From the NCBI GenBank assembly GCA_039961735.1, contig JABRVX010000006.1, forward strand, positions 1 through 64,000: a stretch of DNA of 64,000 bases, given 5' to 3'. The position numbers were made by a program, and so were the translations under genes. This DNA comes from Fimbriimonadia bacterium (GTDB lineage: Bacteria; Armatimonadota; Fimbriimonadia; Fimbriimonadales; JABRVX01). Of this stretch, positions 7,460 to 15,553 are shown piece by piece (position 1 is the first letter of the stretch; every line of letters starts with the position of its first letter). Under the pieces are notes generated by a model. The model was not told the DNA's origin and searched no databases. It saw only the letters and a list, made by a program, of their open reading frames with translations.

Positions 7460-9722
7460 GAGAAAACCGCAGCAACCTGTGGGCGTCTGTACCTCGATGA
7501 TGCTGAGGCTTTCGCTTCTCCTACTGCTACCCTTTGCTCTGGTTACTGCTCACGCTGACGATCTAGACGAGTTCGTCGCCGCAGCCGACGCGGCCGCTCG
7601 GAGCCGCGACTTCCTCACTCTGAGGCGCGCGTGCGCCCAAGGCGTCGGCGAGCGGTTCGCGTTCATCGTAGAGAACGGCCCCTACGGCGGTGGAGAGGCG
7701 GGATGGCGAGCGGGGGCACTGACGCTGCCATCCGCCCTGCAGCGCTACCTGGTCTTCCACACGCCCAGCAGGGCGAGAGACACGACGGCTCACGTGTTTC
7801 GAGTGACTTCGGAGGACGGTGACCTTCGCATCGGAGCGCGGCTTCCCGACGAGGCGGCGGCCGGCTACCGCGTCACCCACCACCGGTTCGATATCCGCTT
7901 GGACCCTGCGAGTGGCAAGGCATTCATCACCGACCGGCTCACACTGGAACGGATGCCCGGTGCACAGGGTCTGGCGATCCTCAGGATGGGATCGGAGTTC
8001 GTGGTGCAAGAGGTGCGGCGCGATTCCGGCCCGCTGCCCTTCGCGCAGTGCGGGGGCGTGGTAGCCGTGCAGGTCGGCACGGCGACAGAGATTACCGTGC
8101 GGTATGAGAGCACCGAGGGCTTGGTAACGGAGGACGAAGGCGTACTGTCCGGGCATGTGTGGTGGCTCTCGGTGGGGCGTCTGCAGGCCACGCACTCGGC
8201 CACCGTTAGGGTGCCAGATGGCTGGGACCTCGCCAGCATGGAGCCGGCAGTCAAGAGAGCTCCGGGCGTATTTGAGTACGACTGCAAGCAGCCGAGCACA
8301 TTCCTCTCCTTAGCGGCGGGCAAGTACCGCACTGCGGAGCAGTCAGCCGGCTCTACGGCAGTGCGGCTGTTGTACCTAGGCGAAATGTGCGGTAGTCCTG
8401 AGGGTTATCTGCAGGCTGCAGTTGAGGCACATCGGTTCTTCGAGTGGCTAGGCGCTCCGCGGTGGAGGAAGGCGACGGTACTCGTCTCGTCGGGATACCA
8501 TGGCAGGCCGTTGTCGGTGCCCGGGCTGATCGTGCTGGGGTCGAGCACACCGATCTACGAAATGCCACGCTCGGTCGCGCAGATGTGGTTCGGCGGCATT
8601 GCGCCCGCAACATACATCCGAAACGCATGGCCAGAGGCGTTCGCCGACTTCGCAGCTCTGCTGATGACGCGAAAGGATTACCCGGCCGGCACCTTATACC
8701 TCGGCCCATCGGAAAACCCGAGGATGTTCGCCGAGCCCGTGCGAGAGGGACCTCTGTTTTTGGCGTCACCCGAATCTGGCTGGTCCGTGTGGGACTTCGC
8801 GCGCCGCAAAGGGTGTAAGGCGCTCGAGATGCTGGAGATCGAGATTGGTCGAGAGGCGCTGCAGCAGGCGCTGCGCCTCTTCGTGACCGATGCAGCGGTG
8901 TCGCGCGGCGTCGATTGGGAAGACCTACAACGTGCCGTGGACGATGTGACTGGACCGAGTTACCGATGGTTCTTCGACTTCTGGGTCGGCATGGGTTTGT
9001 GGGCGGAGCCGAGGGTGACCGCCGAAGCGGGCGCTGTGGTCGTCTCGTTGCCAGGGATGCCCGGACGAGGGACGGTTCCGGTTGCGTTCTTGGATGCCCG
9101 CGGGGGCATGGTCGAGCAACTGACTGCCCAAATCACCGACCGCGAGGTGCATCTGCGGCTTCCAACGGGGGCGTCCAGCGTCGCGCTGGACCCATGGTGG
9201 CGTGTGCTGAGGAGAGTGGATGCTCGCGATGTTCCTCCTACCTTGCAACAGCTCGCAATGGACACGTGGGTGATCGTGCCGGACGAGTTATGGATGTCGG
9301 CTGATTCGCTGCTGCAGAGACTCCCTCGTCTCTGGCCGGGCTGGAAAGTGAAGAAGGCCAGCGATGTCGTGCCGGACGATCTGCAGGCGCACGACGTGAT
9401 CTTTTGGGGCACAGGAACGCACCCGCTGCTATGGGACCTCGGAGTTAAGTTCAGGTTGTGGGATAACGATGGTCGGATGGTGTTCCTCTCCCAGGCCTAC
9501 CCCATCGCCAGCCACACCGGTCTCACCGTGATGCGCAACCCGCGCAGCGAAGGGCGACTGGTGGGTAGGATGTTCGGGGTGCCTGAAAACGGCCCTTGGA
9601 CGGTGCAGGCTGGCACGGTAATCTGGGACCGTCAGGGCCGGCCCGTGATGCTGCACAGCGACCCAATCCTCACTCTGCGTGCTGGTGCTAAGGGGCCTGC
9701 GGGGCAGCCGGTTCTGCCTTGA
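7443..9722 (+). CDS. Secreted pseudo-M1 (gluzincin-fold) peptidase homolog
   Basis: 759 residues from ATG 7443 (GGAG 7 nt upstream); an internal ATG at 7497 would trim the N-terminus to the signal peptide MMLRLSLLLLLPFALVTAHA. Organisation follows M1 aminopeptidases: an N-terminal beta domain (residues 40-290), then the segment where M1 enzymes carry HExxHxWFG. Here it reads RSVAQMWFG (about 376-384): the WFG is kept while both histidines and the glutamate are gone. The downstream WPEAFADF still has the glutamate of the usual NEGFA motif. A C-terminal beta-rich region (520-750) follows. It should therefore be exported and unable to bind catalytic zinc in the normal way. A binding or scaffold role is inferred. 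It overlaps the SDR gene and ends tail-to-tail with the next gene (35-bp overlap). Confidence 0.7.
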   Translation: MRTLSRRKPQQPVGVCTSMMLRLSLLLLLPFALVTAHADDLDEFVAAADAAARSRDFLTLRRACAQGVGERFAFIVENGPYGGGEAGWRAGALTLPSALQRYLVFHTPSRARDTTAHVFRVTSEDGDLRIGARLPDEAAAGYRVTHHRFDIRLDPASGKAFITDRLTLERMPGAQGLAILRMGSEFVVQEVRRDSGPLPFAQCGGVVAVQVGTATEITVRYESTEGLVTEDEGVLSGHVWWLSVGRLQATHSATVRVPDGWDLASMEPAVKRAPGVFEYDCKQPSTFLSLAAGKYRTAEQSAGSTAVRLLYLGEMCGSPEGYLQAAVEAHRFFEWLGAPRWRKATVLVSSGYHGRPLSVPGLIVLGSSTPIYEMPRSVAQMWFGGIAPATYIRNAWPEAFADFAALLMTRKDYPAGTLYLGPSENPRMFAEPVREGPLFLASPESGWSVWDFARRKGCKALEMLEIEIGREALQQALRLFVTDAAVSRGVDWEDLQRAVDDVTGPSYRWFFDFWVGMGLWAEPRVTAEAGAVVVSLPGMPGRGTVPVAFLDARGGMVEQLTAQITDREVHLRLPTGASSVALDPWWRVLRRVDARDVPPTLQQLAMDTWVIVPDELWMSADSLLQRLPRLWPGWKVKKASDVVPDDLQAHDVIFWGTGTHPLLWDLGVKFRLWDNDGRMVFLSQAYPIASHTGLTVMRNPRSEGRLVGRMFGVPENGPWTVQAGTVIWDRQGRPVMLHSDPILTLRAGAKGPAGQPVLP

Positions 9723-10476
9723 GCGCGTCGTGGAAGAACTGAACGAGTTGCTTCACCAAGTCCGGTTCCTTCTCGAGCATACGCGTGCCGTGCGCGTCCC
9801 CCTTGAGCAGGATCGATGTCAGCCGGTCGCCTAGTCCACTCCGCAGAATGTCGAGCGCTCTACCGACTCCCCTATCCCCTTCGCTGAGAAGCACGAAGGC
9901 CTTCCCCTTATACTGATTCGCTGCGTCTGCGATCTTCAGTCCGTGGTAGTTCTCGCCGGGTGAGAGGAGCGCCACGGCCAAAACCTCCGGGTGAGCGGCG
10001 GCGTAGAGCAAAGCGTTGTTGGCGCCGTAGCTGGAACCTGCGATGCCGATCCGCTTGCAGCCCTTCTCTTGAAGCAGCTCGACTGCGCCGGCAACGTCAT
10101 GCCCGATGTCCCATGTCGGTGCGAACCGCTGGTTGCCCTGCTGTTCCGACCTGCCGTAGCCGCGGGCGTCGATCGCCAACACACTGATCCCCTTGTCCAC
10201 GAAGGCGGTCAGGTATGGCCGCCAAGTGCTCGCATCGGCGTTCCACTGGTGCAACAGGACGACGCCTCTATCCGTCTTCGCGTCGGCGAAGTCGCCGCAG
10301 ATCGTTAGGCCGTCCGAGGTGCGGAACGACACCGCGACCGTCTTCGGCGGCTCCGTGGTGGACCTGGTGTTGCCGGACTGCTCGCTCCCGGGCGCCATGG
10401 GGCCACTCTCAGACGCGCAGCCGCATGCACCGACGATGATCAGCGCTGCCGACAAGATTTTGCCAACGGGCATCAT
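9688..10476 (-). CDS. Alpha/beta-hydrolase lipoprotein
   Basis: 262 residues from the double ATG at 10476; AGGAGGGG lies 6-8 nt upstream. A lipoprotein signal peptide ends in the lipobox VGAC (Cys 18), so it should be tethered to a membrane. The hydrolase core has LLHQWNAD (oxyanion region), IDARGYGRS, GSSYG nucleophile elbow with Ser, LSEGDRG with the acid and GDAHGTR with the catalytic His. The layout resembles dienelactone hydrolase/BAAT-type esterases. The last 35 bp overlap the convergent pseudo-M1 gene, so the two transcripts are antisense at their 3' ends. Confidence 0.85.
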   Translation of the reverse strand: MMPVGKILSAALIIVGACGCASESGPMAPGSEQSGNTRSTTEPPKTVAVSFRTSDGLTICGDFADAKTDRGVVLLHQWNADASTWRPYLTAFVDKGISVLAIDARGYGRSEQQGNQRFAPTWDIGHDVAGAVELLQEKGCKRIGIAGSSYGANNALLYAAAHPEVLAVALLSPGENYHGLKIADAANQYKGKAFVLLSEGDRGVGRALDILRSGLGDRLTSILLKGDAHGTRMLEKEPDLVKQLVQFFHDALKAEPAAPQAP

Positions 10477-10709
10477 GGGTCCCCTCCTTGGTCGAGCGGG
10501 CTCACGCGCGACTCGACGCTTGCCACCAGTATTGCACAGCCTGCGAGTCGTGTGGTGTGCCGCCATGTCGGCGCACTGGCCATCGGCTGGGCCTGGCCTT
10601 GGCTTGGGGGAAGTGCTCATCCGCTCACGGGCTCTAGAATCCGGCAGCCCTGGCATCATTCCGTGTGGCCTACAACAGGGCGCGCGAACGGACTGATCGT
10701 TCGGATTCG

Positions 10710-10790
10710 CTCGCCAGGCAGCGAGACCAGTGTTATCGTGGTAGCGGATGGTGTGCCGGCAAACGTGCCGGGGCGGAGCGGCGGGCGGGG
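10710..10790 (+). repeat. 80-bp dispersed repeat, copy B
   Basis: Matches the reverse complement of 5334-5413. It ends in GCGGAGCGGCGGGCGGGG and is immediately followed by GTCATGCTTCG, the first 11 nt of a REP-like unit, which suggests that the palindrome and this repeat travel together. Confidence 0.8.
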
Positions 10791-10858
10791 TCATGCTTCG
10801 CCGAGACACGACGTCGGCCGCAAGGCCAACCATGCGGAGAGTAAACGTGCCCAGTACC

Positions 10859-10989
10859 GTCATGCTGAGCCCGTCGAAGCATGACGGGACGTGCCGAATG
10901 CCATCGTCTTCCGGTGCCACGTTCGCGGCTTACGACTCCTTGCTTCGACGGGCTCAGCATGACGTTTGCTTCGACGGGCTCAGCATGAC
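10859..10989. repeat. REP-like palindrome cluster (copy group 2)
   Basis: One forward unit (10859-10885) and two inverted units (10941-10963, 10967-10989), with central CCCG/CGGG where copy group 1 has TTG or CAG. The forward/inverted pairing could fold into a long hairpin of about 130 nt. Confidence 0.85.
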
Positions 10990-11170
10990 GTCGGGGAGGG
11001 CTCGGCGTGACGATAGCGGTTGCAGGGAGGTGATCGCCTCCATTGCGCGTGCTCGGCGACATGATGCACCGCTCGTTTAGGAGAAGCATAGACAACCGAA
11101 CACGAATGCAACCCCGCCAGTGCGATGGACCTGCCGGATGGACGCTGAGCGGTGTCTGCCTGCCACTCGC

Positions 11171-13453
11171 TCACTGCGATCGCTCGGTCCGAGGCCTAAC
11201 GCTGTCCCACAGCGGTTTGTACATCCACCACGATGCCAGGTCGCGCTGGTCGGAGTAGTGCGGAGACGCGGGGTCCTCGCTCTGGCCGGGGCATAACACG
11301 CTGATAGAGCGGACTCCGCGACGGCCTAGTTCCGCGAGCATGATGTAGGTTCCGCGGTTCGAATAGGGCACGGGGGGCAGCGGTGCAAGGTTCATCTGTG
11401 ATGCGCGGAACGTTGCCCGCGAGAGGTCATCCCCCGCGTCTTTTTGGATGTCCGCCACCGCCTTCTCCCAAGCCGCCCGCATCACCTGCTCGCGAGAACG
11501 ACCAACCAGGTAGTCGAGCTTAGGCTTCGCCCCCGGCTTGAGCACGTGCCAGAGGTAGCTGGCCTGGGCCACCTGGCGGAAGCTTTGGTCGGAACCGAAG
11601 TTGCCGAGTGTAGGCAGCAACGTCTCTTCGCGCAGCCTACCCACGTACGCGCGGAACAACGCCGCAGCGGCAGAGCCCTCCCTTTCGTGGCGATCCCAGG
11701 CACGCAGTAGCCGCGCACCGGCGTCATGCGACGGTAGCTCACGTAAGAGCGGCTCGAGGAAGAAGTCGGCGTCCACCTGATAGGTAGCGATGTCGCGCAC
11801 GACCTCACGCAAGCGGTCGGGCGAAATGAGCAGCATGCTACCTAACAGGTCGTCCAGCCGCTTCGAGCGAAAGACGGCGCCCCAGGTCGGCGTGTCCGAA
11901 TGCCCATACCAGGTGGCAGGCTTGTTATTCCAGTTCGCCAACCACCCGCGCGATGGCTTCACGCACTTCGGCAGCTCCTCGAACGGAACGAAGCCCTTCC
12001 ACTCATACTCCCCCGTGCCCGGCGTGGGGAATCTCGGGTCCAGCTTCTCGCTGCGGACAGGATACCGGCCCGCGTACCAGTAGCCGATCTCCCCCGAGGA
12101 CGTCGCCGCCAGGAAGTTATGCGAGGTGATCACCTTACGGCACGCCGCCTCGAATTCCGCCAGGTTCTTCGCCTCATAGAATGCAAAAAACGCCTCGAAG
12201 TTATCCAGCTCCCGCTCCCAATACGTGGAGTGGCGAGCGTAGGCCCACTGCTTGCCAGATGTGCGCACGACGGGCCCGTGCACCGACCGGCGCACCTCGT
12301 GGCGCACAGTCTCCCCGCCCTTGACCTTTATTTCTTCAACTCGGACCTCGAAAGGCAGGCTCTTACCGTCGTACAAGTAGTTCGCAGGGTTCTCGGGGTC
12401 TATGTGCTCCACGAACACGTCCTCGGTGTCCCCTAGGCCGGATGTGGTGGTCCAGGCTAGGTGGCGGGTGTGGCCGATCAGCACGCCCGGGATGCCGGGA
12501 AATCCCATGCCGGCGACTTCGATTCCCCCGCCCTCCAGCCGAATTTCGTGCGCTATTTGCGGCGTTGTCCATCCCATCTGCGGCGCGCCCAGGAGCAAGG
12601 CGTTGCCGGTAGCCGAGCGCTGTGCATCCACTGCGATAGCGTAGCTGCCGAAGCGCGTGTACAGCCCGTGCGCCTCGGCAAACTCCTTCTCGTCCGAATG
12701 GGCGAAGGCCCGAATGCCCTCCAGCAGGTCGGCCAAACCCAGCTTGGGTAGCAGAGCGAGATGGGCCTTGGTCAGTTCCCTCGGCGGGTTGGGCACGGGC
12801 TTGTGCGAGCGAGATAACGGGGCGTCGCGAGGCACTGTGACGGGTGCCTCGGCATCGTCCATCCACGCGATATCGTTGACGGCGTCGAGAGCCTTGTCCT
12901 TCAGTCGAGCCTCCAGGTAGGTAAAGGCTAGCAGATTGCGGAACTCGCCTTCGCCGAAGGCCCCGAAGCGACGGCTCATCAGTTGCGCGATGGCGACCGT
13001 ATCGGTGACTTCCCAGGGCCGAGGATCCACCCCGAACTGAGCGAACTCCTTCGGAAGCTTCCCTTCCCTCTTTGCCTCTGCAACCCACGAGTTCACTCCC
13101 TTGGCGTAGGCACGAATCGCGGACTTCAGTCGTAGGCCGAGCCTATCGAAGTGCCGCTGTCGCTCGTCCTCGGTGTAGCCGTCGGTGCGGGCCGCCCTGT
13201 CCTGGGCTAGGGCGTCGGGGCCATAGATCTCGGCCATCTCGCCCTTCGCCATGCGACGGTTGCGCTCCATCTGCCATAGCCTGTCTTGGGCCACCGCATA
13301 GCCCGCACCGTAGAAAAGCGAGCGGATTGACGGCGCGACGATGTGCGGCACGCCGAAGGGGTCGCGAGTGATGCGGACGGTCTCACCGTCTAGTTCAAGG
13401 GTCTGCTGCGGAACCGAGGCAAGCACGAAGGCACTGAGGATGGCGGACAACAT
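11171..13453 (-). CDS. Penicillin acylase-family (Ntn) amidohydrolase
   Basis: 760 residues with an N-terminal signal sequence (MLSAILSAFVLASV). The alpha-chain region includes DPFGVPHI and YGAGYAVAQDRLWQMERNRR, both typical of the family. A linker precedes RFGSYAIAVDAQRSATGNALLLGAPQMGW, where the Ser of GSYA is the expected autocatalytic N-terminal nucleophile of the beta chain. Later landmarks are GMGFPGIPGVLIGHTRHLAWTTT and LANWNNKPA, containing the oxyanion Asn. Family members cleave beta-lactam side chains, acyl-homoserine lactones or cyclic amides in the periplasm; substrate unknown here. It begins 38 bp after a small membrane-protein gene and is probably co-transcribed with it. Confidence 0.92.
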   Translation of the reverse strand: MLSAILSAFVLASVPQQTLELDGETVRITRDPFGVPHIVAPSIRSLFYGAGYAVAQDRLWQMERNRRMAKGEMAEIYGPDALAQDRAARTDGYTEDERQRHFDRLGLRLKSAIRAYAKGVNSWVAEAKREGKLPKEFAQFGVDPRPWEVTDTVAIAQLMSRRFGAFGEGEFRNLLAFTYLEARLKDKALDAVNDIAWMDDAEAPVTVPRDAPLSRSHKPVPNPPRELTKAHLALLPKLGLADLLEGIRAFAHSDEKEFAEAHGLYTRFGSYAIAVDAQRSATGNALLLGAPQMGWTTPQIAHEIRLEGGGIEVAGMGFPGIPGVLIGHTRHLAWTTTSGLGDTEDVFVEHIDPENPANYLYDGKSLPFEVRVEEIKVKGGETVRHEVRRSVHGPVVRTSGKQWAYARHSTYWERELDNFEAFFAFYEAKNLAEFEAACRKVITSHNFLAATSSGEIGYWYAGRYPVRSEKLDPRFPTPGTGEYEWKGFVPFEELPKCVKPSRGWLANWNNKPATWYGHSDTPTWGAVFRSKRLDDLLGSMLLISPDRLREVVRDIATYQVDADFFLEPLLRELPSHDAGARLLRAWDRHEREGSAAAALFRAYVGRLREETLLPTLGNFGSDQSFRQVAQASYLWHVLKPGAKPKLDYLVGRSREQVMRAAWEKAVADIQKDAGDDLSRATFRASQMNLAPLPPVPYSNRGTYIMLAELGRRGVRSISVLCPGQSEDPASPHYSDQRDLASWWMYKPLWDSVRPRTERSQ

Positions 13454-13491
13454 GCAGGTCCATTCTGGAGCCTACGGACGGAGTCCTTCCC

Positions 13492-13683
13492 TTACTTAGG
13501 CAGGCTCTTGTCCGACCTGTCGGACAGCCGACCACCCATCAAGTGGTAGATGATAAAGCCCAGGGCAGCCAGTACCGCGACTGGGATGACGAGTGCGAGC
13601 GCAGCCTTGAACAGCCACCACATTACTTGGATGGCTAGCAGCGCCAGGATGCCGATTACGATGAACTTGAGAATGTTTCCCAT
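13492..13683 (-). CDS. Small membrane protein
   Basis: 63 residues; GAGGAGG lies about 10 nt before the ATG. Two closely spaced hydrophobic helices (residues 5-23 and 27-48) end in a short basic/acidic C-terminus (GGRLSDRSDKSLPK). No family was recognised. It sits directly upstream of the penicillin acylase in the same direction. Confidence 0.65.
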   Translation of the reverse strand: MGNILKFIVIGILALLAIQVMWWLFKAALALVIPVAVLAALGFIIYHLMGGRLSDRSDKSLPK

Positions 13684-13994
13684 AGATTGCTTGCCTCCTC
13701 GGCGTACGATATCCTACCGACCATACCCCACCGGGCGCCACTCCAACAGCAAGGATACGTCACGGCACTCGATCGGGTTGCACACGATCTGGCATGGGGC
13801 CCGATTCCGACCGGCGCGTTTGTGTGGACCACCCCAGCATGCGCTTTGCGAACGGACCTAGGTCATGCCCCAGCGCAGTTCTTGGGTTCGCGCCGTGCGA
13901 CGGGCGGCGTGGCTCGCCGCCACCCGTAGGACCGGTCTGCCGCGATGTCGAACCGTCAGGGCATTCGCACTGGCCGCTACCCCACCTCTCCCGC
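13684..13994. other. Intergenic region upstream of tRNA-Val
   Basis: About 310 bp without a supported gene. It holds an imperfect GC-rich inverted repeat near 13898-13925 (ACGGGCGGCG with CGCCGCCACCCGT). Otherwise nothing recognised. Confidence 0.5.
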
Positions 13995-14024
13995 TTGACC
14001 CGTCGGCGTCCGGGAGCCCATAAT
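13995..14024 (+). promoter_or_regulatory. tRNA-Val promoter
   Basis: TTGACC (13995-14000), an 18-nt spacer and CATAAT (14019-14024). The predicted start lies a few bases before the tRNA 5' end at 14038, as expected for a tRNA gene. Confidence 0.7.
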
Positions 14025-14037
14025 GGAATCGCAGCGT

Positions 14038-14112
14038 GGGCGGTTAGCTCAGGGGTAGAGCACTTCGTTGACAACGAAGGGGTCACTGGTTCAAAGCCAG
14101 TACCGCCCACCA
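14038..14112 (+). tRNA. tRNA-Val (anticodon GAC), CCA encoded
   Basis: A full cloverleaf can be drawn. Acceptor stem GGGCGGT (14038-14044) pairs with ACCGCCC (14102-14108), with discriminator A and genomic CCA at 14110-14112. The D arm is GCTC...GAGC. The anticodon stem CTTCG/CGAAG encloses the 7-nt loop TTGACAA, giving anticodon GAC (14070-14072). The T arm has GGTTCAAA. GAC reads valine GUC/GUU codons. Confidence 0.95.
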
Positions 14113-14132
14113 CCTCCGCCCCGATTCCGATG

Positions 14133-14138
14133 TACACT
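14133..14138 (+). promoter_or_regulatory. -10 box of a probable leaderless prepilin promoter
   Basis: TACACT ends exactly 6 nt before GTG 14145. There is no recognisable -35 and no Shine-Dalgarno. The arrangement matches the boxes before the genes at 47 and 3940. Confidence 0.45.
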
Positions 14139-14144
14139 GGTGTC

Positions 14145-14843
14145 GTGCGACGAGACAGCCGCCCGTATTCCGGCGCGCGCCGTCACGGTCCGGTCACGGC
14201 GCTTGCCTTCACGCTGATCGAGCTTCTGGTGGTCATCGCCATCATCGCGGTGCTTGCCGCCATCCTCTTTCCCATCTTCTCGCACGCGCGGCTGAAGGCG
14301 CACCAGACCACCTGCGTCTCCAATATGCGACAGCTCGGTATCGCGAACATGGAATACGCCTCCGACTACAATTCCTGCCTGCCCATTCCCCACAACACGG
14401 CGAACGCCAGCATCTGGTGGGTGGACACCTGGCGCGAGCGAGTGCAGCCCTACTGCAAAAGCAAGGGCATTCTGCACTGCCCCAGCAAGACCTTCATCCA
14501 ACACCGGAACGCAGGCGGGCACGACGTAGGGCATTACGGCGTCAACCCGTGGCTGACTCACTGGCCCTACGCGCACATCGTTCCCGGTGGGTTCGGCTAT
14601 TCGCGCCTGCCCGAGATCCAAATGCCCGCCGGCACGATTCTCGAGGGCGAGAACCGAGATGGCGACTGGTCGGCGGAACCGCTAAACACGTACCCGGGCG
14701 ACTCCGGTATCGAAGGGCACTTCCACCCATACCACTTCGATGGCGGGAGCTGGATTTTCTGCGACGGACACGCGAAATGGATGCCCATCACGGTGGCCGA
14801 AGCCGATGAGTTCTACCTCTGGCTGAAGAGGAAACCGTACTAG
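14145..14843 (+). CDS. Type II prepilin-like protein (DUF1559-like / H-X9-DG group)
   Basis: About 232 residues from GTG 14145; ATG 14130 adds five residues. A basic leader ends at residues ALA, followed by the type IV prepilin signature [22 protein letters not shown], here preceded by an Ala rather than the usual Gly at the cleavage site. A C-terminal globular domain contains CPSK, GYS and the [15 protein letters not shown] block that characterises this prepilin family (His-Asp-Gly region). Such proteins are pseudopilins secreted through a type II or type IV pilus-like machine; many copies per genome are usual in Armatimonadota and Planctomycetes. Located 32 bp after tRNA-Val and convergent with the next gene. 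Confidence 0.88.
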   Translation: MRRDSRPYSGARRHGPVTALAFTLIELLVVIAIIAVLAAILFPIFSHARLKAHQTTCVSNMRQLGIANMEYASDYNSCLPIPHNTANASIWWVDTWRERVQPYCKSKGILHCPSKTFIQHRNAGGHDVGHYGVNPWLTHWPYAHIVPGGFGYSRLPEIQMPAGTILEGENRDGDWSAEPLNTYPGDSGIEGHFHPYHFDGGSWIFCDGHAKWMPITVAEADEFYLWLKRKPY

Positions 14844-14858
14844 TCCAACCTCATAGTC

Positions 14859-15470
14859 CTATGGTTCTGCCCAGTAGCCGTAGTACCCCACCACATTGAA
14901 CTCATGTTCTATCACTTCCTGAGCAGGGTCAGTGACGATCCATGGTTGGCCACCATCGATCCCGCTGAACGTTACCTCCATCCGATAGTGCCCAGGCGGC
15001 AGGATGTGCCCGTTGTGCGCTTCGAGGTCACGAAGGTGCTCGTACGGCGCTGTGGCAACCCTTCGGAAGCTGAAGGACTTCCAGGATCCATCGAACGTAC
15101 GGTACTGCAGGATCCCCTGATGGGTGGTGAGCTTCACGTTGTACACATGATCCCCGTCCGGTTCATCCGAATCGCTAGGATCGTTTGGGTCGACATCGGT
15201 TACTACCGGTCTGCGGCCAGTTGCCTGTACGGTGAACCACATGAACCAGTGGGAGCCATACTCGTCGTCATGCGTATGCTCCCATGTGGCTCCGGGATAG
15301 TCGAGGGTCAGGCGCCACAGCTCGGACTGGCGGGGGAGTGTGGCCACACGAAGAGCGGTCGCGTTGCCTCCGAACTGGGCCAATACTGGACGGGCGAAGA
15401 GAACGCCGAGCGCAGCGGCGAGGGTGAGGCACGCCGCGCCGGCAAGCACCAAAGCCTTGCGAGAAGTCAA
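14859..15470 (-). CDS. Secreted protein of unknown function
   Basis: 203 residues from a TTG start at 15470 preceded by GGAGGTGA with 6-7 nt spacing, a strong ribosome site that decides the start. A signal peptide (KALVLAGAACLTLAAALGVLFARPVLA) is followed by a small beta-rich domain. It holds an acidic stretch, DVDPNDPSDSDEPDGD, that could bind calcium, and ends in YYGYWAEP. No family was recognised. It stands alone between a convergent prepilin and the sugar isomerase gene. Confidence 0.65.
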   Translation of the reverse strand: MTSRKALVLAGAACLTLAAALGVLFARPVLAQFGGNATALRVATLPRQSELWRLTLDYPGATWEHTHDDEYGSHWFMWFTVQATGRRPVVTDVDPNDPSDSDEPDGDHVYNVKLTTHQGILQYRTFDGSWKSFSFRRVATAPYEHLRDLEAHNGHILPPGHYRMEVTFSGIDGGQPWIVTDPAQEVIEHEFNVVGYYGYWAEP

Positions 15471-15553
15471 CTGACTTCACCTCCGTGCACAGTGTAACTC
15501 CGGTTTCGCCCGCTGTCAACTTGTCTTCTGCGCACTGCCCTCCGGCACAAGAC

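Larger units (their letters stand above)
10477..11170. other. 694-bp intergenic region with dispersed repeats
   Basis: No supported gene. It contains 80-bp repeat copy B (10710-10790), a partial REP unit directly after it, and full REP-like units at 10859-10989. Nothing recognisable in 10477-10700 or 11000-11170. Confidence 0.6.

Noticed and set aside
10552-10884. 110-residue frame in the repeat island
   Set aside because: It crosses both the 80-bp repeat and a REP unit, giving the same repeat-derived peptides seen at other islands.
13794-14129. N-terminal extension of the prepilin reading frame through the tRNA gene
   Set aside because: The frame runs straight through tRNA-Val; coding sequence cannot be expected there, and the prepilin leader begins near 14130-14145.
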